DNA from: an uncultured Eubacteriales bacterium
GTDB lineage: Bacteria > Bacillota > Clostridia > Christensenellales > CAG-138
Assembly (NCBI GenBank): GCA_900543475.1
Contig: UQRU01000001.1
Coordinates: forward strand, 30,870-94,869
Length of the DNA: 64,000 nt
Direction: 5' to 3'
A model generated the notes under the pieces. The model made no database searches. It was not told the DNA's origin and saw only the letters and a program-made list of their open reading frames with translations. How positions within the stretch are numbered: position 1 is the first letter of the stretch; each line of letters starts with the position of its first letter. This document shows, in pieces, positions 32,439-41,756 of this stretch. The position numbers were made by a program, and so were the translations under genes.

Positions 32439-33326
32439 ATGGAAAACGCGGATCTGCTGGTTCGAATCAACCAAAATTTCAGCAGCTTCAGCAAAGGGCA
32501 ACGGCTCTTGGCCAACTACATTATGGAAAATTACGACAAGGCGGCCTTTGTGACGGCCTCCCGCATGGGGCATACGGTGGGGGTCAGCGAGTCCACGGTG
32601 GTGCGCTTTGCCTATGCGTTGGGCTATGACGGCTATCCGGAATTGCAGCGGGCCTTGCAGGAGCTGATCCGCAACCGGCTTACCGCCGTGCAGCGGATCC
32701 AGCTGACCTCCGAGCTGGATGAGGACGAGATCCTGACCAACGTGCTTAAAAGCGACATCGCCAACCTGCGTGCCACCATCGATACGGCGGACAACGCCAC
32801 CTTTAACCGGGTGGTGGATGAGCTATTCCAGGCAAAGAAGGTCTATATCGTGGGCATGAAAAGCGCGTCGCCCCTGGCGCAATTTTTAGGCTATTATCTG
32901 GGCTTTGTACTGGATAACGTGGTGACGGTAAACGCTTCCTTTGGGGACGCGTACGAGAGCATGATCCGGGTGGGCCCGGAGGATCTATGCGTGGGCATCA
33001 GCTTCCCCCGGTATTCCTCCCGGACCGTAGAGGCCCTTTCCTTCGCCAAGAGCATGGGCGCCAAGGTGGTGGCCATTACAGACGGCATGTTTTCCCCTAT
33101 TGCGGAATTGGCGGATTATGTTTTGCTGGCCCATAGCGATATGGCTTCCTTTGCCGATTCCCTGACGGCGCCCTTGAGCCTGATCAACGCTATGATCGTG
33201 GCGGCAAGTATGCGTAGGCGGGACGACGTATACGACCGGCTGGATCAGCTGGAGAACCTCTGGCGGCGGCAAAAGGTCTATATGGCCGCCCGGGGCACAG
33301 GCGGGGGAACGGAGCGGGATCGATGA
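32439..33326 (+). CDS. MurR/RpiR family transcriptional regulator
   Basis: 295 residues. An N-terminal helix-turn-helix domain (ASRMGHTVGVSESTVVRFAYALGYDGYPELQ in part: VGVSESTVVRFAYALGY) and a C-terminal SIS sugar-phosphate-binding domain (VYIVGMKSASPLAQFLGYY in part, VGISFPRYSSRTVEALSFAK in part). Such regulators respond to phosphosugars. No sugar gene is adjacent, so the target is unknown; the palindromic repeats before surE are a possible but unproven binding site. Overlaps the next gene by 4 bases. Confidence 0.9.
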   Translation: MENADLLVRINQNFSSFSKGQRLLANYIMENYDKAAFVTASRMGHTVGVSESTVVRFAYALGYDGYPELQRALQELIRNRLTAVQRIQLTSELDEDEILTNVLKSDIANLRATIDTADNATFNRVVDELFQAKKVYIVGMKSASPLAQFLGYYLGFVLDNVVTVNASFGDAYESMIRVGPEDLCVGISFPRYSSRTVEALSFAKSMGAKVVAITDGMFSPIAELADYVLLAHSDMASFADSLTAPLSLINAMIVAASMRRRDDVYDRLDQLENLWRRQKVYMAARGTGGGTERDR

Positions 33327-34555
33327 AGCGGATCGCGGTGATCGGCGGCGGCCCGGCGGGTATGTTGGCCGCAGCGGAAGCCGCCGGCAAAGGAAACCAG
33401 GTCATCCTGTTTGAGCAAAACGAGAAAACGGGCAAGAAGCTCTACATTACCGGCAAGGGCCGTTGCAATCTGACCAACGCCTGCCCGGTGGAGGAGATGT
33501 TCGAGCATATTCCCCGCAACCCCAAATTCCTGTACAGCGCCTTGTATGGCTTTACCAACCGGGATATCATGGCGCTGGTGGAGTCTATGGGAATTAAGCT
33601 AAAGGTGGAACGGGGCCAGCGGGTGTTTCCCGTATCGGACCATGCCAGCGACGTACTTAAGGCCCTGAACGCCTATATGCAGGGTAAAGGGGTGGAGGTG
33701 CGGCTGCATAGCCGGGTGGAGTCCTTGAAAAAGGTCCAGGCTGGATTTATCGTAACGGTAAATGGGCAGGACTTGCCTTTTGAAACGGTGATCCTGTGTA
33801 CCGGTGGGAAAAGTTATCCAACCACCGGTTCAGATGGTTCCGGGTATGCATTGGCCCAAAGCCTAGGACATACCCTGATCCCTTGCAAGCCTTCCCTGGT
33901 GCCGCTGGAGACCCAAGAGGATTGGCCGAAAACGGCTATGGGCCTTTCCCTGCGGAATGTTCGGCTCCAAGTGAAACAAAGGGGAAAGACGGTGTTTTCT
34001 GAACTAGGGGAGATGATGTTTACCCACTTTGGGGTATCGGGGCCTTTGGTGCTATCCGCCAGCAGCCGCATCGCAGACGCTCCCCAAGGCTGCCTGCTTT
34101 CCATCGATCTGAAGCCTGGGCTGGACCCGGAGGCCTTGGACCGGCGGGTGCAGCGGGATTTTGAAAAGAATAACCGGCGGCAATTCTCCAATGGATTGGG
34201 AGAACTCTTGCCGGCCAAGCTCATACCGGTGCTGGTGGAGCTTTCCGGGATACCGGGGGATTTGAACATCAGCAGCGTTACCCGCGTCCAGCGGCAGCAA
34301 TTTTGCCACCTGGTAAAAAATCTGCCATTGACCGTAAAGGGGCCGCGGGATATCCAGGAAGCGGTGATCACCCGGGGCGGGATCCCAGTGAAGGAGGTGG
34401 ACCCTTCCACCATGGAATCCAAGCTGGTAAAGGGCTTATATTTTGCCGGGGAGATGTTAGATGTGGATGCCTATACGGGCGGATTCAATTTACAGATCGC
34501 CTATTCCACAGGCGTGTTGGCTGGGCGCAGCGCCGGAGCGGGCGAAAGGGGATAA
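33323..34555 (+). CDS. HI0933/YhiN-family NAD(P)/FAD flavoprotein
   Basis: 410 residues. FAD-binding GGGPAGMLAAAEAAGKGN at the N-terminus, ITGKGRCNLTNAC, and the C-terminal GEMLDVDAYTGGFNLQIAYSTG block identify the HI0933-like (BaiN/RdsA-like) family. Members are flavoproteins with poorly known reductase or oxidase roles; a few reduce bile-acid intermediates, but that cannot be concluded here. In many Clostridia it precedes cmk, plsC and ispH as it does here. Confidence 0.88.
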   Translation: MKRIAVIGGGPAGMLAAAEAAGKGNQVILFEQNEKTGKKLYITGKGRCNLTNACPVEEMFEHIPRNPKFLYSALYGFTNRDIMALVESMGIKLKVERGQRVFPVSDHASDVLKALNAYMQGKGVEVRLHSRVESLKKVQAGFIVTVNGQDLPFETVILCTGGKSYPTTGSDGSGYALAQSLGHTLIPCKPSLVPLETQEDWPKTAMGLSLRNVRLQVKQRGKTVFSELGEMMFTHFGVSGPLVLSASSRIADAPQGCLLSIDLKPGLDPEALDRRVQRDFEKNNRRQFSNGLGELLPAKLIPVLVELSGIPGDLNISSVTRVQRQQFCHLVKNLPLTVKGPRDIQEAVITRGGIPVKEVDPSTMESKLVKGLYFAGEMLDVDAYTGGFNLQIAYSTGVLAGRSAGAGERG

Positions 34556-34564
34556 AGGATTACC

Positions 34565-35251
34565 ATGTATTTGAATATTGCTATCGACGGCCCTGCAGGC
34601 GCAGGGAAAAGCACCATTGCCAAAGCAGTGGCCCAGGCGCTTGGTATCCTATATTTGGACACAGGCGCCATGTACCGGGCCATGGCCCTGAAAGCCCTGC
34701 GGGCAGGCGTAGATCCCCGGGACCCGGAAGCGGTGGAGTCATTGCTCCCGGATACGGATATCTTTGCAAGGAATATCGACGGGGCGCAGCATACCTATCT
34801 GGATGGGGAGGATGTTTCCCAGCTGTTGCGTACCCAGGAAATGGCTAGAGCCGCGTCGGATATCAGCGCCATTCCAAAGGTGCGCATCAAGCTGGCCCAG
34901 GTGCAGCGGGCCGTGGCTCAGGCTGGGGATGTGGTGATGGATGGGCGGGAGATCGGTTCCTATGTGCTACCGGATACGCCCCATAAGTTCTTTGTGACCG
35001 CGTCCTTGGAAGAGCGGGCCAGACGCCGCTGGACCGAGTTGCAGGCAGCAGGGAAGGCCGGAGGCCGTACCCTTGGAGATATCCAGGAAGAAGTGGCCCA
35101 GCGGGATTACAATGATTCTCACCGGGCATTTGCCCCTTTGGTACAGGTGCCGGATGCGGTGGTGATCGACACCACCCATATGACCATTACCCAGGCGGTG
35201 GATGCCGTGCTGAATAAATTGCCGGGCAAAGGCGAGGTGGAGCCAACATGA
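34565..35251 (+). CDS. cmk: Cytidylate kinase
   Basis: 228 residues. P-loop DGPAGAGKSTIAKAVA near the N-terminus, the LDTGAMYRAMALKAL block and VVMDGREIGSYVLPDT are diagnostic. Phosphorylates CMP and dCMP. Overlaps plsC by 4 bases. The cmk-plsC-ispH-rpsA order is common in Clostridia. Confidence 0.96.
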   Translation: MYLNIAIDGPAGAGKSTIAKAVAQALGILYLDTGAMYRAMALKALRAGVDPRDPEAVESLLPDTDIFARNIDGAQHTYLDGEDVSQLLRTQEMARAASDISAIPKVRIKLAQVQRAVAQAGDVVMDGREIGSYVLPDTPHKFFVTASLEERARRRWTELQAAGKAGGRTLGDIQEEVAQRDYNDSHRAFAPLVQVPDAVVIDTTHMTITQAVDAVLNKLPGKGEVEPT

Positions 35252-35850
35252 TCTATTTTTTTGGGAAATATATCCTAGGCCCGTTCATTCTCCTTTTTTG
35301 GCGGCCCCGGGTATTCGGTGGAAAGCATCTAAAGGTGAAAGGTCCCGCTATTTTCATTGCCAACCATCTCTCCATGGCGGACCCTCTGCTGATCGCCCTG
35401 TTAAGCCCCCGGGTGGTCCATTTCATGGCCAAGAAGGAAATCTTCCAGAACCCGATTGGTCGGTGGTTTTTCCGTTCTTTGTTTGCGTTCCCCATTAACC
35501 GGAAAACCGCGGATCTGGCTTCCCTGCGCAATGCTATGGAGGTGCTGCGGCAGGGGAAGGTGTTTGGGATCTTTCCGGAGGGCAAGCGCTCGATTACCTA
35601 TGATTTGGATGAACTGGAACATGGGGCCGCGTTTTTGGCCCTGCGAAGCGGGGCGCCCCTGGTACCCATCTATATCCACCCCAGCAGCTATCGCAGCTGC
35701 CGGCCCAAGGTGTATATTGGGGAACCCCTAAATCCGGCGGCGATTGTGGAAGGGGTTTCCAAACCTGAGCAGGTGGGCGTGTTGACGGCAGCCATGGAAG
35801 CCGCCCTTTTGGAGAACCGGGACAAGCTGGAGGCTGCGCTATGCAGGTGA
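35248..35850 (+). CDS. plsC: 1-acyl-sn-glycerol-3-phosphate acyltransferase
   Basis: 200 residues. Acyltransferase motif I NHLSMADPLL (HX4D) and motif III FPEGKRS are present, along with an N-terminal hydrophobic segment. Makes phosphatidic acid from lysophosphatidic acid at the membrane. Overlaps the ispH-rpsA gene by 10 bases. Confidence 0.92.
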   Translation: MIYFFGKYILGPFILLFWRPRVFGGKHLKVKGPAIFIANHLSMADPLLIALLSPRVVHFMAKKEIFQNPIGRWFFRSLFAFPINRKTADLASLRNAMEVLRQGKVFGIFPEGKRSITYDLDELEHGAAFLALRSGAPLVPIYIHPSSYRSCRPKVYIGEPLNPAAIVEGVSKPEQVGVLTAAMEAALLENRDKLEAALCR

Positions 35851-38171
35851 TCCCAGCTATGCATATCGGGTTTTGCTTTGGGGTAAAGCGGGCAATCTCC
35901 TTAGCCCGGGAGGCGGCGTCCCAGGGAACCGTATATACTTATGGCGCTTTGATCCACAATGGGGATGTGATCGCCAGGCTGGAGCAAGAGGGCATTCATG
36001 CGGTAAAGACCCTGGAAGAAATCCCCCAAGGAGCAACGGCGGTGATCCGTTCCCATGGCCTTTCCCCCAGGAAACGGGTGGCTTTGGAAAGCCGCGCAGG
36101 CAGGGTGCTGGACGCCACCTGCCCCTTTGTGGCCCGGATCCATGAGATCGTAGGGGAGCAGGCGGAGGCAGACCGGACGATCTTGCTCTTTGGCGCGGCG
36201 AATCACCCAGAGGTGCAGGGGATCGCCGGCTATGGGGAAAAAAGCCAGGTACATATCCTGGAGGGGATAGAGGATGCCCAGATGCTGCCCCCAATGGAAA
36301 AGGCTTGCTTGGTGTCTCAGACCACAGCCAAGGTGTCGGATTTCCAGATGGTGGAAGAAATATTGCAGAAAAAAATAAAGGACCTGAAAGTATTTCATAC
36401 TATTTGTACGGAGACCCGACAGCGGCAGGAAGAGGTAGAAACGCTAAGTAAAAAATGCACACACATATTGGTGGTTGGTGGACATGATAGTTCTAATACG
36501 CAAAAGTTGGCTGCCGTATGCAAAAAAAACTGTAAACATGTGCAATCTATAGCCAATCTTGAAGAAGTTTTGCTTGAAAATATTGATACAAATGATATAA
36601 TAGGGGTTGTTGGAGGCGCGTCGACGCCGAATTGGATAATAATGGAGGTTATAACAAGGATGAGCGAACTGGAAAAGACGATGGCTGAAAGCCCCGAATT
36701 GGAAAAGGTAGAGGCGGAGGAAGCAGCTACCGTCGAGACGTCCGTGCCGGCCGAGGCCGCCGCAGCGGAGACTGTGGAAGCCCCCGCGGCGGAAGCACCT
36801 GCGGCCGAAGAAGCGGCCGAACCCAGCTTTGAGGAAGCATTCGAAAAGACCTTGGTTCGTATTCGCAATGGGCAGATCATCAAGGGTACGGTGCTTCAAA
36901 TTGTCAATGGTGAAGTTGGTATCGATATCGGCTATAAAGCGGATGGCTATATCCCACGCAGCGAATTCTCTGCCGACCCCGATGTCGATCCCGCCGATAC
37001 CATCAAGGTGGGCGATGAGATCGAGGTGGAAGTCCTCAAGGTAAACGACGGCGAAGGCAACGTGCTTCTCTCCCGTAAGAATGTTGAGAGCAAAAAGCTT
37101 TGGGACAACCTGATGGAGGATGAAGATATCCAAAATAAGGTGTTCGAAGGCGTTGGTAAGGAAGTGGTCAAGGGCGGCCTGATCGCCACCATCGAAGGCA
37201 TCCGTGCTTTCATCCCCGCTTCCCAGCTTTCCACCAAATATGTGGAAAACATCGGCGACTATGTAGGCCAGACGCTGAGCCTCAAGGTTATCGAAGTGGA
37301 CAAGGCCCGCAAGCGTATCGTGGCTTCCCACAAAGCCGTTATGCTGGAAGAGGCGGAAGCCCGCCGCAAAGAGCTGTGGAGCAAACTGGTGGTTGGTTCC
37401 AAGGTGCATGGCGTGGTTCGCCGGATCACTGACTTTGGCGCGTTTGTGGATATCGGCGGCATCGACGGTCTGGTGCATGTGACCGACGTGGCCTGGGGCC
37501 GGGTCAAGCATCCTTCCGATGTATTGTCCATCGGCCAGGAAATCGAAGTCCTCATCCGGGATGTGGATGTGGAAAAACAGAGGGTATCTTTAGGCTATAA
37601 GCAGTTGCAGCCCAAACCTTGGACCATGGCGGATCAGAAGTATCCCGTTGGTTCCATCGTGGAAGGCAAAGTGGTGCGGATCGTTCCCTTCGGCGCCTTT
37701 GTGGCTCTGGAGCCCACCATTGATGGCCTGATCCATATTTCCCAAGTGGGGATTAAGCGGATCGAAAAGGTAGAAGATGAGATCAACGTAGGCGATATGG
37801 TTCGCTGCAAGGTGCTGGATGTAAATCCCGAGGCCAAGCGCATCAGCCTGAGCCGGCGGGAAGTCATCCTGGAGGAGAATCCCGAGATCGCCGAGCAGCT
37901 GGCTGCCGAGCGTGCCGAGCGGGAGCGCATTGCCCAGGAGCGCGCGGAACAGCGTGCTGCGGCCAACGAGGCTCGGGCCCGTCAGCAGCAGGAGCGTAGC
38001 GAGCGCAGCGAGCGTGCCGAGCGGGTAGAGCGTGCGGAGCGCGCCACCTCTGGCGAGCGCCGGGAGCGTCGTCCTCGTCGGGAGGATGCGGATTATGATC
38101 TGCCTCCTGTACAGCAGTCCACCACCTCCCTGGCGGATCTGTTCTCCGGCTTCAAGCCCATGGATGAGTAA
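35841..38171 (+). CDS. ispH-rpsA: IspH-ribosomal protein S1 fusion
   Basis: 776 residues. Residues 1 to about 275 are IspH (HMBPP reductase, last step of the MEP pathway) with the three Fe-S cysteines C12, C94 and C189 and the substrate residues H39, H122, E124 and SQTT (about 159-162). An acidic Ala/Glu linker (about 280-330) leads to four S1 RNA-binding repeats and a basic, Arg/Glu-rich tail. The fusion is known in Clostridia. What stands out is a low-GC stretch at about 36380-36660 holding an internal promoter and a ribosome binding site before M274 (ATG 36660), so S1 may also be made alone. Confidence 0.93.
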   Translation: MQVIPAMHIGFCFGVKRAISLAREAASQGTVYTYGALIHNGDVIARLEQEGIHAVKTLEEIPQGATAVIRSHGLSPRKRVALESRAGRVLDATCPFVARIHEIVGEQAEADRTILLFGAANHPEVQGIAGYGEKSQVHILEGIEDAQMLPPMEKACLVSQTTAKVSDFQMVEEILQKKIKDLKVFHTICTETRQRQEEVETLSKKCTHILVVGGHDSSNTQKLAAVCKKNCKHVQSIANLEEVLLENIDTNDIIGVVGGASTPNWIIMEVITRMSELEKTMAESPELEKVEAEEAATVETSVPAEAAAAETVEAPAAEAPAAEEAAEPSFEEAFEKTLVRIRNGQIIKGTVLQIVNGEVGIDIGYKADGYIPRSEFSADPDVDPADTIKVGDEIEVEVLKVNDGEGNVLLSRKNVESKKLWDNLMEDEDIQNKVFEGVGKEVVKGGLIATIEGIRAFIPASQLSTKYVENIGDYVGQTLSLKVIEVDKARKRIVASHKAVMLEEAEARRKELWSKLVVGSKVHGVVRRITDFGAFVDIGGIDGLVHVTDVAWGRVKHPSDVLSIGQEIEVLIRDVDVEKQRVSLGYKQLQPKPWTMADQKYPVGSIVEGKVVRIVPFGAFVALEPTIDGLIHISQVGIKRIEKVEDEINVGDMVRCKVLDVNPEAKRISLSRREVILEENPEIAEQLAAERAERERIAQERAEQRAAANEARARQQQERSERSERAERVERAERATSGERRERRPRREDADYDLPPVQQSTTSLADLFSGFKPMDE
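36574..36601 (+). promoter_or_regulatory. Internal promoter within ispH-rpsA
   Basis: TTGAAA (36574-36579), 16 bases, perfect TATAAT (36596-36601) with an extended -10 TGA. It lies in the AT-rich end of the IspH part, about 60 bases before the in-frame ATG that opens the S1 part. Confidence 0.6.
36644..36662 (+). promoter_or_regulatory. Internal ribosome binding site and start for S1
   Basis: GGAGG (36644-36648) lies 11 bases before ATG 36660, which is in frame with both parts of the fusion and coincides with the end of the IspH domain. It would give a 503-residue S1 protein. Confidence 0.55.
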
Positions 38172-38187
38172 TGCAATAAGGCATAGC

Positions 38188-38216
38188 AAAAGCCCCCAAA
38201 ATTTGGGGGCTTTTTT
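38188..38216 (+). terminator. Terminator after ispH-rpsA
   Basis: AAAAGCCCCCAAA pairs with TTTGGGGGCTTTT; long T-run after and A-run before. It may also serve the minus-strand cls gene that ends at 38302. Confidence 0.95.
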
Positions 38217-38301
38217 CTGTGGCAGCACGCGGCTACAGGTAACGCATGGGAACAGCCTTGTGACCGGAAGGGTGGCGGGAGGTGGTGCGCCGTAAATCGC
38301 C

Positions 38302-39843
38302 TTAGAGCAGGGGGGCAAATAAACGAAGCACCTGCTGGATGAGCCGGTGCAAAAACCCGCCCTTGCATTCCTCCAAACGCACTAGATGGCATTTTTGCAG
38401 GATATCCAAATAGTCTGCCTTGATGTCCTGAATGCAAGGACAATCATAGAGCAGGCAGCCGCATTCAAAGTGGAGATACAGACTGCGATAATCCATATTT
38501 ACGCTGCCCACCGAGGCGATGACATCATCCGAAACGGATACTTTCGCATGCATAAAGCCGGGGGTAAACTCATAGATGCGCACGCCAGCTTCAATAAGCT
38601 CAGGATAATAGGAACGGGTGGTTTGGTGGACCGGAGGCTTGTCGGGGATGCAGGGGGTAATGATGCGAACGTCAACGCCGCTTTTTGCCGCTAGGGTAAG
38701 GGCTCGCATCAGGATATCGTCTATGATCAAATAGGGCGTAGCGATATATACATAATCCTGGGCCGACTGGATGATGCGTAGATAAGCGCTATGGCCTGTT
38801 AGCTCCTGATCCATGGGGCTATCCGCATAAGGCTGCACAATGCCGCGGGGGACGCTTGCAAACGCAGGTTGCGCGGAGGGATATAAACTGAGTACCGAAC
38901 TGGGGTCCAGCTCTTCCCAGTAGTCCCACAGCTGTAAAAACATCATCGTAAAGCTCCACGCAGCCTTTCCTTGGACGCATAAGGCGGCATCTTGCCAATA
39001 CCCATGCTTTTCATAGGCGTTGATGTATTCATCCGCCAGATTTGCGCCCCCGGTAAAGGCCACCTTTCCGTCGATCACAAGGATCTTGCGGTGATCCCGC
39101 TGGTTTTGCACAGAGGATAGGGAGGGCTGGAACGGATGGAACTTACGGCATTTTATCCCTTTGGCTTCCAGGGTTTTATGGTAGTTGGAGGGCAGGGTCA
39201 AGAAGCAGCCCACGTCGTCGTACATAACCCGCACGTCCAAGCCTTCCTTGGCTTTGCGTTCCAGGATCTCCAAAACAGAATTCCACATAGTGCCTTCTTC
39301 TATGATAAAGAACTCCAGGAAGATATATTTTTCTGCTTTTTCCAGTTCTACTAGAAGCCGGGCAAAAAACACTTGGCCTGGGCTCAGGTATTCGCTTTGG
39401 GTATTGTCGTAAGCGGGATAGCCACAGGTGCCGTGCATATATTTGAGCAAAGGGACATACTTGCCTACGTTGGCAGAAGTCGCCATGCCGGAATCCGCGT
39501 TGGGAAGATAGAATAGCGGACGCAACATATCCCGGCGCCTAGCCAAAAGCTTGCGCACATAATTGGTACCGCTCTGCAGGCTATATAAAAGGTAAAGCAG
39601 GCCGCCGACAATGGGGACCAATAGGATCAAAAATACCCAGGTCAATTTGGCGTTGGGGCCCCCTTGCTTGGAGATGATGTGGAGCACCGTGCCGATGCTG
39701 ATCAAGGTCAACAAGCCCCGGAGGACTTCCGATGTGGCGGAGGTGCTGCTGATCAGGTAAAACAAAAAACCTGCCTGCAACAGGATTAAGATGGCGACAA
39801 ATAGCCTGCGCCGCACCAAGGCGCGCTTCCAATTCTGCTTCAT
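38302..39843 (-). CDS. cls: Cardiolipin synthase
   Basis: 513 residues on the minus strand. Two N-terminal membrane helices and a short PLDc-N region are followed by two phospholipase-D HKD motifs, HRKILVIDGKVAFTGG and HAKVSVSDDVIASVGS. Condenses phosphatidylglycerol to cardiolipin; its substrate is built by PgsA at 53.3 kb. AGGTG ribosome binding site before the start. It faces the + strand genes on both sides. Confidence 0.95.
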   Translation of the reverse strand: MKQNWKRALVRRRLFVAILILLQAGFLFYLISSTSATSEVLRGLLTLISIGTVLHIISKQGGPNAKLTWVFLILLVPIVGGLLYLLYSLQSGTNYVRKLLARRRDMLRPLFYLPNADSGMATSANVGKYVPLLKYMHGTCGYPAYDNTQSEYLSPGQVFFARLLVELEKAEKYIFLEFFIIEEGTMWNSVLEILERKAKEGLDVRVMYDDVGCFLTLPSNYHKTLEAKGIKCRKFHPFQPSLSSVQNQRDHRKILVIDGKVAFTGGANLADEYINAYEKHGYWQDAALCVQGKAAWSFTMMFLQLWDYWEELDPSSVLSLYPSAQPAFASVPRGIVQPYADSPMDQELTGHSAYLRIIQSAQDYVYIATPYLIIDDILMRALTLAAKSGVDVRIITPCIPDKPPVHQTTRSYYPELIEAGVRIYEFTPGFMHAKVSVSDDVIASVGSVNMDYRSLYLHFECGCLLYDCPCIQDIKADYLDILQKCHLVRLEECKGGFLHRLIQQVLRLFAPLL

Positions 39844-39917
39844 GTGCTTTCACCTGGGACTTATGGGTCCATTTGGCACAGGGGGAACTGCACCCAGCAT
39901 AAGCCCTAACCAAAAAT

Positions 39918-39946
39918 ATTATAGCAGAAGAATGGTTGGCTGCCTA
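39918..39946 (-). promoter_or_regulatory. Promoter of cls
   Basis: On the minus strand: TAGGCA (39946-39941), 17 bases, perfect TATAAT (39923-39918) with extended -10 TGC. Confidence 0.55.
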
Positions 39947-40012
39947 GCTTTTCCACCCAGGCAGGGCATCCGGCAGCCTTTGACAATAAATGGATTCGTT
40001 TGATATTTAGCC

Positions 40013-40041
40013 TTGACAACCGCACAAGAAAATGGTAAGAT
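40013..40041 (+). promoter_or_regulatory. Promoter of tRNA-Pro
   Basis: Consensus TTGACA (40013-40018), 17 bases, TAAGAT (40036-40041), 20 bases before the mature tRNA. A second TTGACA (39980-39985) with GATATT 16 bases on may be a tandem promoter. Confidence 0.65.
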
Positions 40042-40061
40042 TATCATCGTTCGAGTGAGAT

Positions 40062-40138
40062 CTGGGTGTGGCGCAGTTTGGTAGCGTGCTTGAATGGGGT
40101 TCAAGAGGCCGGAGGTTCAAATCCTCTCACCCAGACCA
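40062..40138 (+). tRNA. tRNA-Pro(GGG)
   Basis: Folds as a complete cloverleaf: acceptor CTGGGTG/CACCCAG, D stem GCGC/GCGT, anticodon stem CTTGA/TCAAG with loop ATGGGGT (anticodon GGG, codons CCC/CCU), T arm GGAGG-TTCAAAT-CCTCT, discriminator A, and an encoded CCA end at 40136-40138. Confidence 0.94.
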
Positions 40139-40166
40139 AAACAGGATCCTATGGGTCCTGTTTTTA
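40139..40166 (+). terminator. Terminator after tRNA-Pro
   Basis: AAACAGGATCC pairs with GGGTCCTGTTT (one G-T pair) around TAT, followed by T-rich sequence. Confidence 0.88.
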
Positions 40167-40295
40167 TTTTGCCTGGCCCCATCCATGAATATCTTCAGGA
40201 GCGGGGCGGCATAAATTAACGCAAACTGCATAAATCTTTACTTGCCTTTTTTATGAAAACTGTTACCCTTGTAGAGAAAGGGAAAGGGAATCCGT

Positions 40296-41057
40296 ATGGA
40301 TTATGATTTGCTTGTAAACCTGGCCATGGAAATGGGCTGTACCCTTATGGCCAGCGGTGCGGAAATATATCGGGTGGAGGAGTCCCTGGGGCGGCTGTTG
40401 GGCGCCTATGGCCGGCAGGACGCCCAGGTATTCGCCATTCCCAGCTGCCTGATCGTCAGCTTGCAGGGGGAGGGCAACCGTTCGGTAACCCGCATGTCCA
40501 GGATACCGGCCCACGGAACGGACATCGAACTTCTGGAGCGATGCAACGACCTTTGCCGGCGCCTATGTCAGCAGGTACCGCCTCTGGAGGAAGGCATTGC
40601 AGCCGTGGAGGCCCTACGCAAGGGAACCAGGCGATATAGCCCCTTGCAAACCCTGTTTGGTTACGCCCTGGCTCCAGCTTCCTTTACCGCCTTGTTTGGC
40701 GGGGATCTGCTGGATAGCCTATGCGCTTTTTTGTGCGGCAGCTTGGTGGGATTCTGTTTACAGCGAGGGGTAAAATGGATGGGGCGCAATGTGTTTTTGC
40801 GCACTGTGGTATGTAGCGGGATCGCCGGCCTGCTTGCTCTGCTGCTATCGAACCTGGGCATTGGCAATCACGTGGACTTGATTACCATCGGTACGCTGAT
40901 GCTTCTGGTGCCCGGCGTAGCCATTACCAATTCCATGTGGGAATTGGTGGCAGGGGATACCTATTCTGGTTTGAGCCGGATGGCCGAAGCGATTCTCATC
41001 GCTACTGCCATCGCATTAGGGGCTGCAGCTGGATTGGGGCTAGGACAGCTTATTTAG
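40296..41057 (+). CDS. Threonine/serine exporter, ThrE N-terminal type
   Basis: 253 residues. A soluble N-terminal part (GAEIYRVEESLGRLLGAYG, FAIPSCLIVS) is followed by about five membrane helices. Matches the ThrE domain of amino-acid exporters of the YjjP type. Its partner is encoded 21 bases later, which reproduces the two-protein YjjP/YjjB arrangement. Substrate is inferred from family only. Confidence 0.85.
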   Translation: MDYDLLVNLAMEMGCTLMASGAEIYRVEESLGRLLGAYGRQDAQVFAIPSCLIVSLQGEGNRSVTRMSRIPAHGTDIELLERCNDLCRRLCQQVPPLEEGIAAVEALRKGTRRYSPLQTLFGYALAPASFTALFGGDLLDSLCAFLCGSLVGFCLQRGVKWMGRNVFLRTVVCSGIAGLLALLLSNLGIGNHVDLITIGTLMLLVPGVAITNSMWELVAGDTYSGLSRMAEAILIATAIALGAAAGLGLGQLI

Positions 41058-41078
41058 AAAGCAAAGGAGGAAGGCCAT

Positions 41079-41540
41079 ATGGTTGCCAATTTGTTGGAAC
41101 TGTGCCAACGCTTCATTTTGCCTTGCTTTTATGCTTTTTCCGCCTGCGTTGGCTTTACCTTGATCTTCAATGTCCACGGAAAGGGCAAGGTAATTTGCGG
41201 GCTAGGGGGCGCGCTGGGTTGGCTGGTCTATATTCTGGTAGGGGAGACCATCTTGGGAGCCTTTGTGGCTGCCTTAAGCATAGGTTTTTATTCGGAGATC
41301 ATGGCGCGGCTCCGCCATTATCCCGTGACAGGTTATCTGTTGATCTCCCTTTTGCCCCTGGTTCCTGGGGGCGGCATCTATTATGCCATGCGTTATTGTG
41401 TCCTGGGGGATACCATGCTTTTCTTGTCTACCTTGCTGTATACCTTTGGTGTCGCCGCCGCATTGGCAGTGGGGGGGATCCTGTCCTCGACACTGTTTCG
41501 CAACGTGATCCTTCGGGCCCTGCCCCATAAAGCTGGGTAG
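41079..41540 (+). CDS. Threonine/serine exporter, ThrE C-terminal type
   Basis: 153 residues with four or five membrane helices; the LLPLVPGGGIYYAMRY block is typical of the YjjB/ThrE_2 domain. AAAGGAGG ribosome binding site at 41063-41070. Forms the exporter with the preceding protein. Confidence 0.85.
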   Translation: MVANLLELCQRFILPCFYAFSACVGFTLIFNVHGKGKVICGLGGALGWLVYILVGETILGAFVAALSIGFYSEIMARLRHYPVTGYLLISLLPLVPGGGIYYAMRYCVLGDTMLFLSTLLYTFGVAAALAVGGILSSTLFRNVILRALPHKAG

Positions 41541-41664
41541 ACCGACGCAATGGAGCAATGGACAAAAAGACGGGGGATAGGTCAATTATTTATGAAAGGG
41601 CCTGTAGGATTAATATTTATCGGTTACAATATAGGTGTTAATAAATTTTTTTGATGAAAAAACA

Positions 41665-41693
41665 TTGACCAGTTGATCGTAACATGATATAAC
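41665..41693 (+). promoter_or_regulatory. Promoter of the ATP synthase operon
   Basis: TTGACC (41665-41670), 17 bases, TATAAC (41688-41693) with an extended -10 TGA. 63 bases before the first gene. Confidence 0.68.
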
Positions 41694-41756
41694 GAACAAT
41701 GTATTTTTTGTCCCTGTGTCTTGGGGCAAGCGCGGCGGACAAATGGAGGAAAAAAC

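Noticed and set aside
36444-37511. Long open frame (355 codons) on the minus strand
   Set aside because: Antisense to ispH-rpsA; low-complexity translation; a shadow of the S1 coding sequence.
35841-38171. IspH-S1 fusion as a novelty
   Set aside because: This fusion is already known in Clostridia; only the internal promoter and start site are reported as findings.
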